Shown here: one piece after another, positions 1 to 8,432 of the stretch | Layout of the letters: each line of letters begins with the position of its first letter | Numbering within the stretch: the stretch's first letter is position 1 | Origin: JAHQVI01 sp963727575 | Lineage (GTDB): Bacteria; Pseudomonadota; Alphaproteobacteria; Rhizobiales; Rhodomicrobiaceae | Reading direction: 5' to 3' | DNA: 64,000 nucleotides | Assembly: GCA_963727575.1 (NCBI GenBank) | Contig: CAVSIA010000005.1 | Coordinates: forward strand, 77,389-141,388 | Notes under the pieces: generated by a model | Database searches by the model: none | What the model saw: only the letters and a program-made list of their open reading frames with translations | Told to the model about the DNA's origin: nothing | Program-made: the position numbers and the translations under genes

Positions 1-891
1 ACGTCTACAAGTCGACGAACACGACCGGCGGCGGCGAAGGGCCTTCGGTGATCGCGGCCGACACCCGGCCGATCAAGGAAGAGCCGACCGATCCGGGCGG
101 GCGCGATTTCGCCAATCGCGACAAGCTGATTTACGACCGCCTTCCCGGTTCCGACAATGGCGGCTCGCCGCAACTGGCCAGCGGCGAAAGCGGCTCGGCG
201 CCTCAGCAGAATGCCAGCGCGGATATTCCCGGCATCGTCACGACCGGAACGCTGGAAGAGCGGATCGAGAACGCGTTGAAGGCGCAGGGCGGCGACGGCA
301 AGGCGGCCCAGGCTCCGGCTGCGACCGAAGAGCCGAACTCGCCCGAACTCGCCGCGCGCGGTCCGCACCGTGACCTTCGGCCCCGACGGCACGGCGCAGG
401 CCGTACAGCCGCAGGCCCGGCGCATCGCCGTCGCCAGCGAGAATGACACCGTCTCGTCCGGCGTGGTCGTGACCACGCAGCCGACGGCTGCGAGCGGTGT
501 GGACTCCGACCGCCCCGACGTGACGGAGCGTCAGCAGCCGGCGCCCGCCGCGGCCGAGCCAAGCCCGGCACCGCGTCAGCAGCTTGCCGCGATCTCGCCT
601 CAGGAGCAGCCGCAGATCACGGAAGCGGCCGGCGGGTCAGGCGCGTTTTTCGTCCAGATCGCCGCACGCAACGATCAGGAAGCGGCCGTGGCGGCCTTTG
701 CCACGCTGCAGCAGAAATATGCCCCGGTGATCGGCGGTCACGCGCCGTCGGTCCGCAAGGTCGACCTTGGGGCCAAGGGCGTCTGGTATCGCCTGCTGGT
801 CGGTCCGATGGCCAGCAAGGAAGATGCCGATGCGCTTTGCGAGCAGCTCAAAGGCGCCGGCATGAAGAGCTGCTTCTCCCGGAAAGACTAG
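1..891 (+). CDS. SPOR-domain cell-envelope protein (5' end outside window, frame broken)
   Basis: This is the C-terminal part of a SPOR-domain protein; the reading frame is open at the left edge, so the N-terminus lies outside the window. The visible part has a low-complexity Pro/Ala/Glu-rich linker and then a SPOR domain in about the last 80 residues, with the typical pattern of ...FFVQIAARND at the start and WYRLLVGPM near the end. SPOR domains bind denuded peptidoglycan at the septum. The frame used from position 3 passes to the frame ending at 891 near 343. There the 10-base unit ccgaactcgc occurs twice in tandem (333-342 and 343-352), and removing one copy restores a continuous protein. 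The gene stops 19 bases before nagZ, and the SPOR-nagZ-scpAB order is common in Rhizobiales. Family is fairly certain; the exact orthologue is not. Confidence 0.8.
333..352. repeat. 10-bp direct tandem duplication inside the SPOR gene
   Basis: The unit ccgaactcgc is present twice, back to back. It shifts the reading frame by +1 (10 bases) exactly where the SPOR-domain frame changes, so it is either a recent slippage mutation or an assembly artefact. Confidence 0.8.
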
Positions 892-909
892 CCAAGCCGG
901 GGTGCCGCT

Positions 910-1938
910 TTGAGCGAAGGGATCGGATTTCGGGCCTTCATCAGCGGCTGCGAAGGCCCTCGGCTGACCGAGAGGGAAAAGGGATTCTTCGACGAATCCC
1001 GGCCTTGCGGGCTTATCCTTTTCAAGCGCAACTGCCAGGATGCGGACCAGATCCGCGCGCTCGCGGCTGAGTTCCGCGAGGCGGTCGGGGACGAGCGCGT
1101 GCTCGTGCTGATCGACCAGGAAGGCGGCCGCGTTCAGCGCCTCGTTCCGCCAAACTGGCGGCGCTATCCGCCGGGACGCCGCTTCGGCGATCTTTACTGC
1201 TGCGACGAGGCGAAAGGACTGGAAGCGGCCCGGCTCGGGGCAAGGCTGATCGCCCGCGACCTCAGCGCGCTCGGCATCACGGTCAACTGCGCGCCCGTGA
1301 TCGATCTGCCGGTCGGCGGCGCGCACGACATTATCGGCGACCGCGCCTATGGGCTGACGGTGGCGGCCGTCTCCGCGCTCGGCCGGGCCGTTGCGGAGGG
1401 CTATCTGGACGGCGGCGTGCTGCCCGTCATCAAGCACATCCCCGGACATGGCCGCGCCCGGGTCGACAGCCACGCTTCGCTTCCGGTGATCGACGCCACG
1501 CGCGAAGAGCTCGGCCTGACCGATTTCGTGCCGTTTCGCGCCCTGCGCGACATGCCGCTCGGCATGACCGCGCATATCCTGATCCCCTCGATCGACCCGG
1601 AGCGTCCGTCGAGCGCCTCGCCGGTGATCATCGAGGAGGTGATTCGCGGCGAGATCGGCTTCGACGGCCTGTTGATGTGCGACGATCTCGGCATGGGTGC
1701 GCTGTCGGGCGACATGAGGGCGCGGACCGCCGCCGTCCTTGCCGCCGGATGCGACGTGGCGCTCCATTGCAGCGGCAACTTTGCCGAGATGCAGGACGTT
1801 GCCGCGACCACGCCGGAGCTTGCCGCTGACGCCGCACGGCGCTTCGAAGCCGCCTGTGCCCGCCGCTGCGCAGCTGCGTCTTTCGACGAGGCCCGCGCCG
1901 AAGCGCTGCTGGCCGAAGTTCTAGGCGAAATGGCATAA
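910..1938 (+). CDS. nagZ: Beta-N-acetylhexosaminidase NagZ
   Basis: Glycoside hydrolase family 3 enzyme, 342 residues, intact. NagZ acts in the cytoplasm and removes N-acetylglucosamine from anhydro-muropeptides during peptidoglycan recycling. Visible family signatures are LVLIDQEGGRVQRL (about residues 70-83), KHIPGHGRARVDSH (about 176-189), which carries the catalytic-loop His and Asp, and MCDDLGMGAL (about 256-265) with the nucleophile Asp. The start is a TTG 19 bases after the SPOR gene stop, with no strong ribosome site, suggesting co-transcription with it. Length fits single-domain proteobacterial NagZ, which lacks the second GH3 domain. Confidence 0.95.
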   Translation: MSEGIGFRAFISGCEGPRLTEREKGFFDESRPCGLILFKRNCQDADQIRALAAEFREAVGDERVLVLIDQEGGRVQRLVPPNWRRYPPGRRFGDLYCCDEAKGLEAARLGARLIARDLSALGITVNCAPVIDLPVGGAHDIIGDRAYGLTVAAVSALGRAVAEGYLDGGVLPVIKHIPGHGRARVDSHASLPVIDATREELGLTDFVPFRALRDMPLGMTAHILIPSIDPERPSSASPVIIEEVIRGEIGFDGLLMCDDLGMGALSGDMRARTAAVLAAGCDVALHCSGNFAEMQDVAATTPELAADAARRFEAACARRCAAASFDEARAEALLAEVLGEMA

Positions 1939-1982
1939 ATCAGCCATGATGCTGAAGAATTTAACCTTTTTGTTTGGGCGCG

Positions 1983-2873
1983 ATGAGCGAGGAGCAAGCT
2001 CCGGAAGGGGCCGAAGAGGCGAATAATGCGCGTGCCGGAGCGAACGGCGCGGATGGCGGCGACTATGCCAATGTCGTGCCGTTCGACGAGATCGCGCCGT
2101 CCGAGCGCATGGTCGTCGCGCTGGACGGCTATGAAGGTCCGCTCGACCTGCTGCTCAGCCTCGCTCGCACGCAGAAGGTCGATCTGACCAAGATCTCGAT
2201 CCTCGAGCTCGCCAACCAATATCTCGAATTCATCTCCGAAGCCCGTTCGCTGCGCCTCGAAATCGCCGCCGACTATCTGGTCGCCGCCGCCTGGCTTGCC
2301 TTCCTCAAGTCGAAGCTGCTGCTGCCCGTCGAGGAAAAGCAGGATGACGGTCCCAGCGGCGAGGAGATGGCCCTGCATCTCGCTTTCCGGCTGAAGCGGC
2401 TGGAGGCGATGCGCGAAGCGGTCGCGCGCCTGTTCGGCCGCAAGCAGCTCGGTATCGACTTCTTCAGCCGCGGCATGCCCGAGGGCGTGCGCACGGTCCG
2501 CAAAAGCGAGTATTGGGCGAGCGTTTACGACCTGCTCAAAGCGTATGCCGACCAGCGCGGCCGCAATATCCACACCCCCGTCAAGATGGGCGGGCGCAAG
2601 GTCTGGTCGATCCGCGAGGCCCGCGACCTGCTGGAGCGGCTGTTCGGCCAGACGCCGAACTGGTCGATCCTGGAAAGCTATCTGGAACACTATCTGCAGG
2701 ATGCCGAGGTCAGCAAAACCGCGCTCGCCAGCTCTTTCGGCGCCACGCTCGAGCTCTCGCGCGAAGGTCTCATCGAAATCCGCCAGGCTCAGCCCTTTGC
2801 GCCGCTCTACATTCGCTGGCTGAAGCCGAACCCCTCCCAGAGCGGTGCAGGCGATCCTAAATTAACGAGTTAA
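1983..2873 (+). CDS. scpA: Segregation and condensation protein A
   Basis: ScpA is the kleisin subunit of the SMC-ScpAB condensin that compacts and segregates the chromosome. The protein is 296 residues from the ATG at 1983; an in-frame TTG at 1974 would add three residues. After an acidic N-terminal tail of about 40 residues come the kleisin signatures VVALDGYEGPLDLLLSLART and KVDLTKISILELANQYLEF, then a winged-helix C-terminus. It lies 44 bases after nagZ and is followed by scpB, its partner. The acidic N-terminal extension is usual in alphaproteobacteria. Intact. Confidence 0.95.
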   Translation: MSEEQAPEGAEEANNARAGANGADGGDYANVVPFDEIAPSERMVVALDGYEGPLDLLLSLARTQKVDLTKISILELANQYLEFISEARSLRLEIAADYLVAAAWLAFLKSKLLLPVEEKQDDGPSGEEMALHLAFRLKRLEAMREAVARLFGRKQLGIDFFSRGMPEGVRTVRKSEYWASVYDLLKAYADQRGRNIHTPVKMGGRKVWSIREARDLLERLFGQTPNWSILESYLEHYLQDAEVSKTALASSFGATLELSREGLIEIRQAQPFAPLYIRWLKPNPSQSGAGDPKLTS

Positions 2874-2945
2874 CCCCGCGTCCGGTATCAGCTTCGCGAG
2901 GCGGCGGGCTCTGTTTCCGCCGGTCTCGCCAAGGGAATGTCTGAG

Positions 2946-3782
2946 ATGTCACAGAACGAGAAAAACGACCAAACACAAGGCCGGCTGCTGCTTCCCGCGC
3001 GTGAGCCTCCGCCTCAGCAGGAGTTCGCGGCCAATGTGGCGAGGCTCCCCTCCGCCGAGCGCCGCGAGAAGCTCCGCGTGCTCGAAGCTGTCCTGTTCGC
3101 GGCCCGCGATCCGATGGAAGAGGGCTCGCTGGCCGAATATTTCACCGGCGGCGAGGATATCCCCGCCTTGCTCGAGGAACTGCAGAACCTTTACGCAGCG
3201 CGCGGCGTCAATCTGACCCGCGTCGCCGGACGCTGGGCGTTCCGGACGGCGCCCGACCTGTCGTTCCTCCTGGAGCGCCATTCCGTCGAGCCGCGCAAGC
3301 TGTCCAAGGCGGCGCTCGAAACGCTGGCGATCATCGCCTACCACCAGCCGGTCACCCGCGCCGAGATCGAGGAAATCCGCGGCGTTTCGACGTCAAAGGG
3401 CACGCTCGACGTGCTTTTGGAAATGGGTTGGCTGCGGCTGCGTGGACGCCGCCGCTCGCCTGGCCGCCCGGTCACCTACGGCACAACCGACGTGTTCCTC
3501 GAGCATTTCGGTTTCGACAGCGTCAAGGATCTGCCCGGCCTGTCCGAACTCAAGGGCGCCGGCCTGCTGGACAGCAACCTGCCGCCGGGCTTCTCGGTGC
3601 CCGAGCCGAACAACTCCCCTCTGCTGTCCCCGGATGAAGACCCGCTGGACGAGGCGGATGCGGGCAACGAGGATTCGGAGGACGACGAACCGCTCGGCGA
3701 GGACGACGCATCCCCGGCCGAGGACACCTCCCTGCAGTTTCAGCCGCACGTCTTCGATCTTTTAAGACGAAGTCAAGGCTGA
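2946..3782 (+). CDS. scpB: Segregation and condensation protein B
   Basis: ScpB forms tandem winged-helix dimers that bind ScpA. About 278 residues; the core is visible at RREKLRVLEAVLFAARDPM, AALETLAIIAYHQPVTRAE and IEEIRGVSTSKGTLDVLLE, followed by a Glu/Asp-rich disordered C-terminal tail of about 60 residues. An ATG exists at 2937, but the ribosome site aaggga (2931-2936) abuts it and sits nine bases before the ATG at 2946, so I prefer 2946. Paired with scpA 72 bases upstream. Intact. Confidence 0.95.
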   Translation: MSQNEKNDQTQGRLLLPAREPPPQQEFAANVARLPSAERREKLRVLEAVLFAARDPMEEGSLAEYFTGGEDIPALLEELQNLYAARGVNLTRVAGRWAFRTAPDLSFLLERHSVEPRKLSKAALETLAIIAYHQPVTRAEIEEIRGVSTSKGTLDVLLEMGWLRLRGRRRSPGRPVTYGTTDVFLEHFGFDSVKDLPGLSELKGAGLLDSNLPPGFSVPEPNNSPLLSPDEDPLDEADAGNEDSEDDEPLGEDDASPAEDTSLQFQPHVFDLLRRSQG

Positions 3783-3830
3783 TAAGACTATATAAAGGGG
3801 AGAGTTACTGGTCCCATAAGGAAGAAGGGT

Positions 3831-4994
3831 TTGCGTTTGGCATTGTTCCGGCAGAGCGAAGTCGACCCGGCTGAGGGCAATTCCGCTGGTGTATCCCATT
3901 GGGAGAAAAGGCGAAAAGCCGCTGCAACGATAGCGGCCGGAGTTTCGCTTTCCGGCGTCTCCAAGACATTCGGCAAAACGGTGGCGGTCGCGGATTTCGC
4001 CTTCAGCGTCGCGCCGGGGGAGATCGTGTGTCTGCTCGGCCCGTCCGGCTGCGGCAAGACGACGCTGATGCGCCTGATCGCGGGTATCGAACGTCCCGAT
4101 TGCGGGGTGATCTCCATTGGCGACATCGACGTGGCGTCGCCAAGCGTGTTCATGCCCCCGGAACGGCGCGGCGTCGGGCTGATGTTCCAGGACTTTGCCT
4201 TGTTTCCGCATTTGCGCGTCATCGACAATGTCGCCTTCGGCCTGAAGCGGCTCGGCCGCGCGGTGGCCCGGAAGGAGGCGCTGGCGGCGCTGGCGCGCAT
4301 GGGGCTTGCCGATTACGCCGAGTCCTACCCGCATATGCTGTCCGGCGGCCAGCAGCAGCGCGTCGCGCTGGCGCGGGCGCTGGTGCCGCGGCCCGGCGTT
4401 CTGCTGATGGATGAGCCGTTTTCCGGCCTCGACAGCCGTCTGCGCCACACCATCCGCAATGAGACGCTGGCCATTCTGCGCGAGGTGCGCGCGACCGCGA
4501 TCGTGGTCACCCACGACGCCGAGGAAGCCATGCGCATGGCGGATCGGATCGCGGTGATGCGCGCCGGCCGGCTCGTGCAGGCCGGAACGGTCGAGGAGCT
4601 TTACAACCGCCCCGCCAATGCCTACGTGGCCGAAACCTTCTCGGAAATGAACGTTCTGCCTTACCGGGTGATCTCCGGCTGGGCGGTCGGCCCGCTGGGC
4701 CGTTTTCGCGCCCCGGCCGGCATCGAAGGCGAGGTCACGCTTTGCGTCCGCCCGCGCGAAATCGAGCTTTGCGAGGCGGTCGACGGCACGCCCGCCCATG
4801 TTCTGGAAACCCGGCTTTTAGGCCCGGACGTGCTGATCGAGCTTGGCCTGAAAGGCTTCGAAAGCACGCTGTCGGTGCGCGCCGATACGATGCCCATGCC
4901 CGAGAAGGGCACCGAAATGTTCTTGCGCGTTAAGCCTGGGGCGGTCTTGATCTTCCCTCGCGGCGGGGACACCTCTATATCAAGGGGCAACTGA
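3831..4994 (+). CDS. ABC transporter ATP-binding protein, Fe3+/polyamine (FbpC/PotA) type, orphan
   Basis: ATPase subunit of a binding-protein-dependent ABC importer, 387 residues from a TTG at 3831. Walker A is GPSGCGKTT, the ABC signature LSGGQQQRVALARAL, Walker B VLLMDEPFSGLD and the switch His is in VVTHDAEEA. The C-terminal third has the TOBE-like region found in FbpC, PotA and MalK, which usually senses substrate or regulators. No permease or binding protein lies nearby, so the partner complex is unknown. It is inserted between scpB and tatA, which are often close in relatives. The first 40 residues are not conserved-looking, so the true start may be later; the purine run just before the TTG is too close to be an ideal ribosome site. 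Confidence 0.88.
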   Translation: MRLALFRQSEVDPAEGNSAGVSHWEKRRKAAATIAAGVSLSGVSKTFGKTVAVADFAFSVAPGEIVCLLGPSGCGKTTLMRLIAGIERPDCGVISIGDIDVASPSVFMPPERRGVGLMFQDFALFPHLRVIDNVAFGLKRLGRAVARKEALAALARMGLADYAESYPHMLSGGQQQRVALARALVPRPGVLLMDEPFSGLDSRLRHTIRNETLAILREVRATAIVVTHDAEEAMRMADRIAVMRAGRLVQAGTVEELYNRPANAYVAETFSEMNVLPYRVISGWAVGPLGRFRAPAGIEGEVTLCVRPREIELCEAVDGTPAHVLETRLLGPDVLIELGLKGFESTLSVRADTMPMPEKGTEMFLRVKPGAVLIFPRGGDTSISRGN

Positions 4995-5070
4995 GCGCCG
5001 CTTGCGGCGCAGCGATATTGGGCGTAAGTTTCACCTAACACAGCCTAAAACGTCATGTAAGGGTAGGCAA

Positions 5071-5316
5071 ATGGCTCCTAGTTGGTTTCAGCTTCTGATC
5101 GTTCTGCTCTTGATCGTGCTCCTGTTCGGGCGCGGCAAGATCTCGGAGGTCATGGGCGACTTCGCTAAAGGCATCAAGAGCTTCAAGCGCGGCATGTCCG
5201 ACGATACCGAGGACGAAACGCCGGCAGCCGCCGAGCGCAAGGCGCTCGAGGATCGTCCGGCCGAAAAGAAGATCGATGCGAGTGTCTCCTCGCACGAGAA
5301 CATGCGGGCCGGCTAA
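5071..5316 (+). CDS. tatA: Twin-arginine translocase subunit TatA
   Basis: TatA forms the pore-like assembly that lets folded proteins cross the cytoplasmic membrane. 81 residues: one N-terminal transmembrane helix (about 4-20), then FGRGKISEVMGDFAKGIKSF, the amphipathic helix with the family FGRGKI hinge, then an acidic tail. The start at 5071 fits the family length and has gtaaggg at 5057-5063; earlier in-frame codons would add a non-conserved extension. First gene of tatABC. Confidence 0.95.
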   Translation: MAPSWFQLLIVLLLIVLLFGRGKISEVMGDFAKGIKSFKRGMSDDTEDETPAAAERKALEDRPAEKKIDASVSSHENMRAG

Positions 5317-5390
5317 TGCTGCTCGGGCGCCGCACACTGCGGCGTGCCGTGACGCTCCCGGCTTCATTTCCATCGAAAGTCTGAACTGCG

Positions 5391-5905
5391 ATGTTCGATA
5401 TTGCGTGGTCGGAATTGCTGCTGGTTGCGATCGTGGCAATTCTGGTCGTCGGTCCGAAGGAACTTCCCGGTTTGCTTCGCTCGCTGGGCCGTATGCTCGG
5501 CAAGCTGCGCTCGACGGCCGACGAGTTCAAGAAGCAGTTCGACGAGGCGGTTCGTGAAGCGGGCGGCGAGGATCTGCAGCGCGAGATGCGTTCGCTCCGC
5601 AACAACAACCCGCTCACTCAGATCCGTGATTCGATTGCGGAAATCGGCAACGATCCGATAAATCCGCCGCCGAAGAAGCCGCTTCCGGAGGCGGAAGTCG
5701 ACGTCGACGACCTTCCCCGCCTCCGCCGCTGCCGCCTAAGAACGCAGACAGCACGGTCAGCCAGGCGGCGACCGGCGAAGCCAGCGTACCCGCGCCGGAG
5801 AAGACCGCAGACGCGCCTCAGCCGCCCGCCGCTCCCGTCGAGAAGGACGAGAACGGCGCCGCTCACGAGATCAGGGTGAATGGCGAGCACCGGACGCTGA
5901 ACTAA
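5391..5905 (+). CDS. tatB: Twin-arginine translocase subunit TatB (frameshift in tail)
   Basis: TatB with TatC forms the receptor for twin-arginine signal peptides. The N-terminus MFDIAWSELLLVAIVAILVV is the membrane anchor, followed by the GPKELPGLLR hinge and an amphipathic helix. Near 5710, within a run of four C, the frame changes. Assuming one missing C, the reading continues through a Pro-rich tail to NGEHRTLN and the TAA at 5903-5905, just before tatC. Without the correction the ORF ends at 5879 with an Arg-rich tail untypical of TatB. This is one of the few sites here where a base appears lost rather than gained. Confidence 0.9.
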
Positions 5906-5929
5906 GAACCCGATAAGGCGCGCACCTCA

Positions 5930-6730
5930 GTGACAACAGACGATATCGACGCCACAAAGGCCCCGCTGCTCGAGCATCTGATGGAGCTGCGCACGCGGCT
6001 GCTCTGGTCCGTGGTCGGCATCGCGATCGCGTTCGTCATCTGCATCTTCTTCGCCAAAGACATCTACAACATCCTCGTCATGCCCTATCGCTGGGCGGTG
6101 GGCGCGGACGTGCCGATCGGCATGATCTACACCGCGCCGCAGGAGTTCTTCTTCACCCAGCTCCGGCTGGCCTTGTTCGGCGCGTTCTTCCTGGCGTTCC
6201 CGATCATCGCCTCGCAGATCTACATGTTCGTGGCGCCGGGCCTGTATAAGACCGAGCGCGATGCGTTCCTGCCCTACCTGATCGCGACGCCGATCCTGTT
6301 CCTGATCGGCTCGGCGCTCGTCTATTTCATGGTCATGCCGCTCGCCATGAAGTTCTTCCTGTCGATGCAGCAGACCGACGGGCCGGTGAAGATCGAGTTG
6401 ACCGCGAGGGTCAGCGAATATCTGTCGCTGATCATGACGCTGATCATCGGCTTCGGCATCATTTTCCAGCTCCCCGTCGTGCTGACGCTGATGGCGCGCG
6501 CCGGCTTCATCACCGCCGACGATCTGCGCTCCAAGCGCCGCTACGCCATCGTTCTGGTGTTTCTGGTGGCGGCGGTCCTGACCCCGCCCGATCCGATCAG
6601 CCAGATCGGCATGGCGATCCCGACGCTGGCGCTCTATGAGGGCTCCATCCTCGCGGTGGCCTGGATCGAGCGGAAGCGTGCGGCAGCAGCGGCCGGCCAG
6701 CAGGACGATAAAGACGACACCTCCGTCTGA
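5930..6730 (+). CDS. tatC: Twin-arginine translocase subunit TatC
   Basis: Multi-spanning core receptor of the Tat system, 266 residues, intact, from a GTG at 5930. Family landmarks are APLLEHLMELRTRLLWSVVG at the N-terminus, the conserved Glu region TAPQEFFFTQLRLALFGAFF, and FQLPVVLTLMARAGFITADD. Six transmembrane helices are expected. It lies 24 bases after the corrected tatB stop. A likely client in this window is the carbonic-anhydrase-like protein at 48967, whose N-terminus has a twin-arginine motif. Confidence 0.96.
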   Translation: MTTDDIDATKAPLLEHLMELRTRLLWSVVGIAIAFVICIFFAKDIYNILVMPYRWAVGADVPIGMIYTAPQEFFFTQLRLALFGAFFLAFPIIASQIYMFVAPGLYKTERDAFLPYLIATPILFLIGSALVYFMVMPLAMKFFLSMQQTDGPVKIELTARVSEYLSLIMTLIIGFGIIFQLPVVLTLMARAGFITADDLRSKRRYAIVLVFLVAAVLTPPDPISQIGMAIPTLALYEGSILAVAWIERKRAAAAAGQQDDKDDTSV

Positions 6731-6855
6731 TCCTGATCGCAGCCTGTGAGCGGGCAAGCGCCTGATCCACCCCAGGGGTGGACGGGCGCGCGCCGCCGTC
6801 TTATAGCTGCTGGCGGCCGTTGAGTTTCCATTTCCAATGACTGAGAGATTTCGCC

Positions 6856-8282
6856 GTGCTCGATCTGAAACTGATCCGGGACAATCCTGAGGGCTTTGAC
6901 GAGGCTTTGCGGAGGCGCGGGCTCGCGCCGCTGTCGTCGAGCGTGCTCGCCCTCGATACCGAGCTGCGCCAGACCAAGACCACGCTTCAGGAGTCGCAGG
7001 GCCGGCGCAATCAGATCTCCAAGGAGGTCGGCAAGGCCAAGGCCGCCAAGGATGAGACGAAGGCGCAGGCGCTGATCGCGGAGATGGGCGACCTGAAGGA
7101 GGCGATCGCGACCGGCGAGGCGCGCGAGAAGGAGATCGCCGCCAAGCTCGACGAGATCCTTGCGGGCACGCCGAACCTGCCGGCGGACGACGTGCCGGTC
7201 GGCGACGAAAGCGCGAATAACGAGATCCGCCGCTGGCGCGACAGGCCGAACTTCGCCTTTACGCCGAAGCAGCATTTCGAGCTGGGCGAAGCGCTCGGCC
7301 TGATGGATTTCGAGACCGCGGCGAAGCTGTCGGGCAGCCGGTTCGTGATCCTCAAGGGCGCGCTCGCCCGGCTGGAGCGGGCGCTGGCGGCGTTCATGCT
7401 GGATTTGCAGACGCGGCAGTGCGGCTATGAAGAGGTCAATCCGCCGTTTCTTGTTCGCGATGAAGCGCTATGTACGGCACTGGACAGTTGCCGAAATTCG
7501 AAGATGATCTTATTTAGAGTTCCTGTTCCCGATAACAATCGGATTGCCTAGCGGGCAGAGAAACTGGCAGAAGCCATGAAGATTAATGACAATGCGCTTG
7601 CGGTTGGCGGAGCAGATTACATGTTCGAGCAGGAGATACGTGCTGCAGAGCGTGGTGTTCCTCCTCATCGTTACCTTGGCTGATCCCGACCGCCGAAGTC
7701 CCGCTGACCAACATCGTCCGCGGAGACATCGTCGACGAACCACGCTTGCCCCTCCGCTATACCGCGCACACGCCCTGCTTTCGCGCTGAGGCCGGCGCCG
7801 CGGGCAAGGACACGCGCGGCATGATCCGGCTGCACCAGTTCTCCAAGGTCGAGCTGGTCAGCATCACCACGCCCGACCAGTCCGAGGCCGAGCACGAGCG
7901 CATGACCGGATGCGCCGAGGAGGTGCTGAAGCGCCTGGAGCTGCCGTTCCGCACCATGGTGCTGGCGACCGGCGACATGGGCTTTTCCGCGCGCAAGACC
8001 TACGACATCGAGGTCTGGCTGCCGGGGCAGGACGCCTATCGCGAGATTTCGAGCTGCTCGAACTGCGGGGACTTCCAGGCCCGGCGCATGAATGCCCGCT
8101 ACCGCCCGAAGGACGCCAAGGAGCTGCGTTTCGTCCACACGCTGAACGGCTCCGGCCTAGCGGTCGGGCGCACGCTGGTCGCCGTCCTGGAGAACTATCA
8201 GCTAGAGGACGGCAGCATTCGCATTCCTGAGGCGCTGGTGCCCTATATGGGCGGCCTGGAAGTGATCGAGACTGCGAAGTAA
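6856..8282 (+). CDS. serS: Seryl-tRNA synthetase, interrupted by unrelated sequence
   Basis: Class II aminoacyl-tRNA synthetase that charges tRNA-Ser. The N-terminal coiled-coil arm is intact (start GTG 6856, MLDLKLIRDNPEGFDEALRR), and so is the catalytic C-terminal half from about 7685 (IPTAEVPLTN, then FRAEAGAAGKDTRGMIRLHQ with motif 2, and LNGSGLAVGRTLVAVLENYQ with motif 3). Between them the frame shifts near 7470 (the expected YGTGQLPKFEDDL can be read in another frame), and about 150 bases from roughly 7511 to 7675 match nothing expected. The family normally has only about 10-20 residues between PKFEDDLF and the WLIPTAEV strand. As written the gene could not work, yet it must be essential, so I suspect the assembly. 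Confidence 0.9.
7511..7675. other. Unrelated lower-GC segment inside serS
   Basis: By hand count this stretch is about 50% G+C, while the flanking genes are clearly richer. It does not encode SerS sequence in any frame. One forward frame from 7555 reads 43 codons to a stop at 7680 (AEKLAEAMKIND... to ...VPPHRYLG), preceded by a TAG at 7549. I recognise no family. No terminal inverted repeats or target duplication are evident. It may be a short foreign insertion or a misjoined read. Confidence 0.55.
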
Positions 8283-8318
8283 GTCCGCGCTTCTCGACGA
8301 GCCGAGCCTCTCTTGTCG

Positions 8319-8410
8319 CCCCGGACCTTATCCGGGGCCTGATGCCCCGACCACTCGCTCTATGCTTGCTGAGATGCCGAGTGGGTCTCGGCTCAGGTGG
8401 CCGGGACGAC
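8319..8410. repeat. Palindromic intergenic repeat between serS and surE
   Basis: Two hairpins lie in tandem: ccccgga-ccttat-ccgggg type (8319-8337, 7-bp stem) and gccgag-tgggt-ctcggc (8376-8392, 6-bp stem, extended by ctgag/ctcag). The block ends in ccgggacgacg. From memory it resembles dispersed palindromic repeats seen between genes of Rhizobiales. It lacks a T-tract, so it is not a classical terminator. Confidence 0.6.
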
Positions 8411-8432
8411 GTATCAATCGTCGAGGATCGAA

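Noticed and set aside
3762..4799. Long minus-strand ORF opposite the ABC ATPase
   Set aside because: It lies entirely opposite the ATPase gene, has no family motifs, and its composition is that of a shadow in high-GC DNA. The same holds for long ORFs at 637-1767 (-), 10281-12257 (-), 40897-43383 (-), 50840-52543 (+) and 26351-27616 (+).
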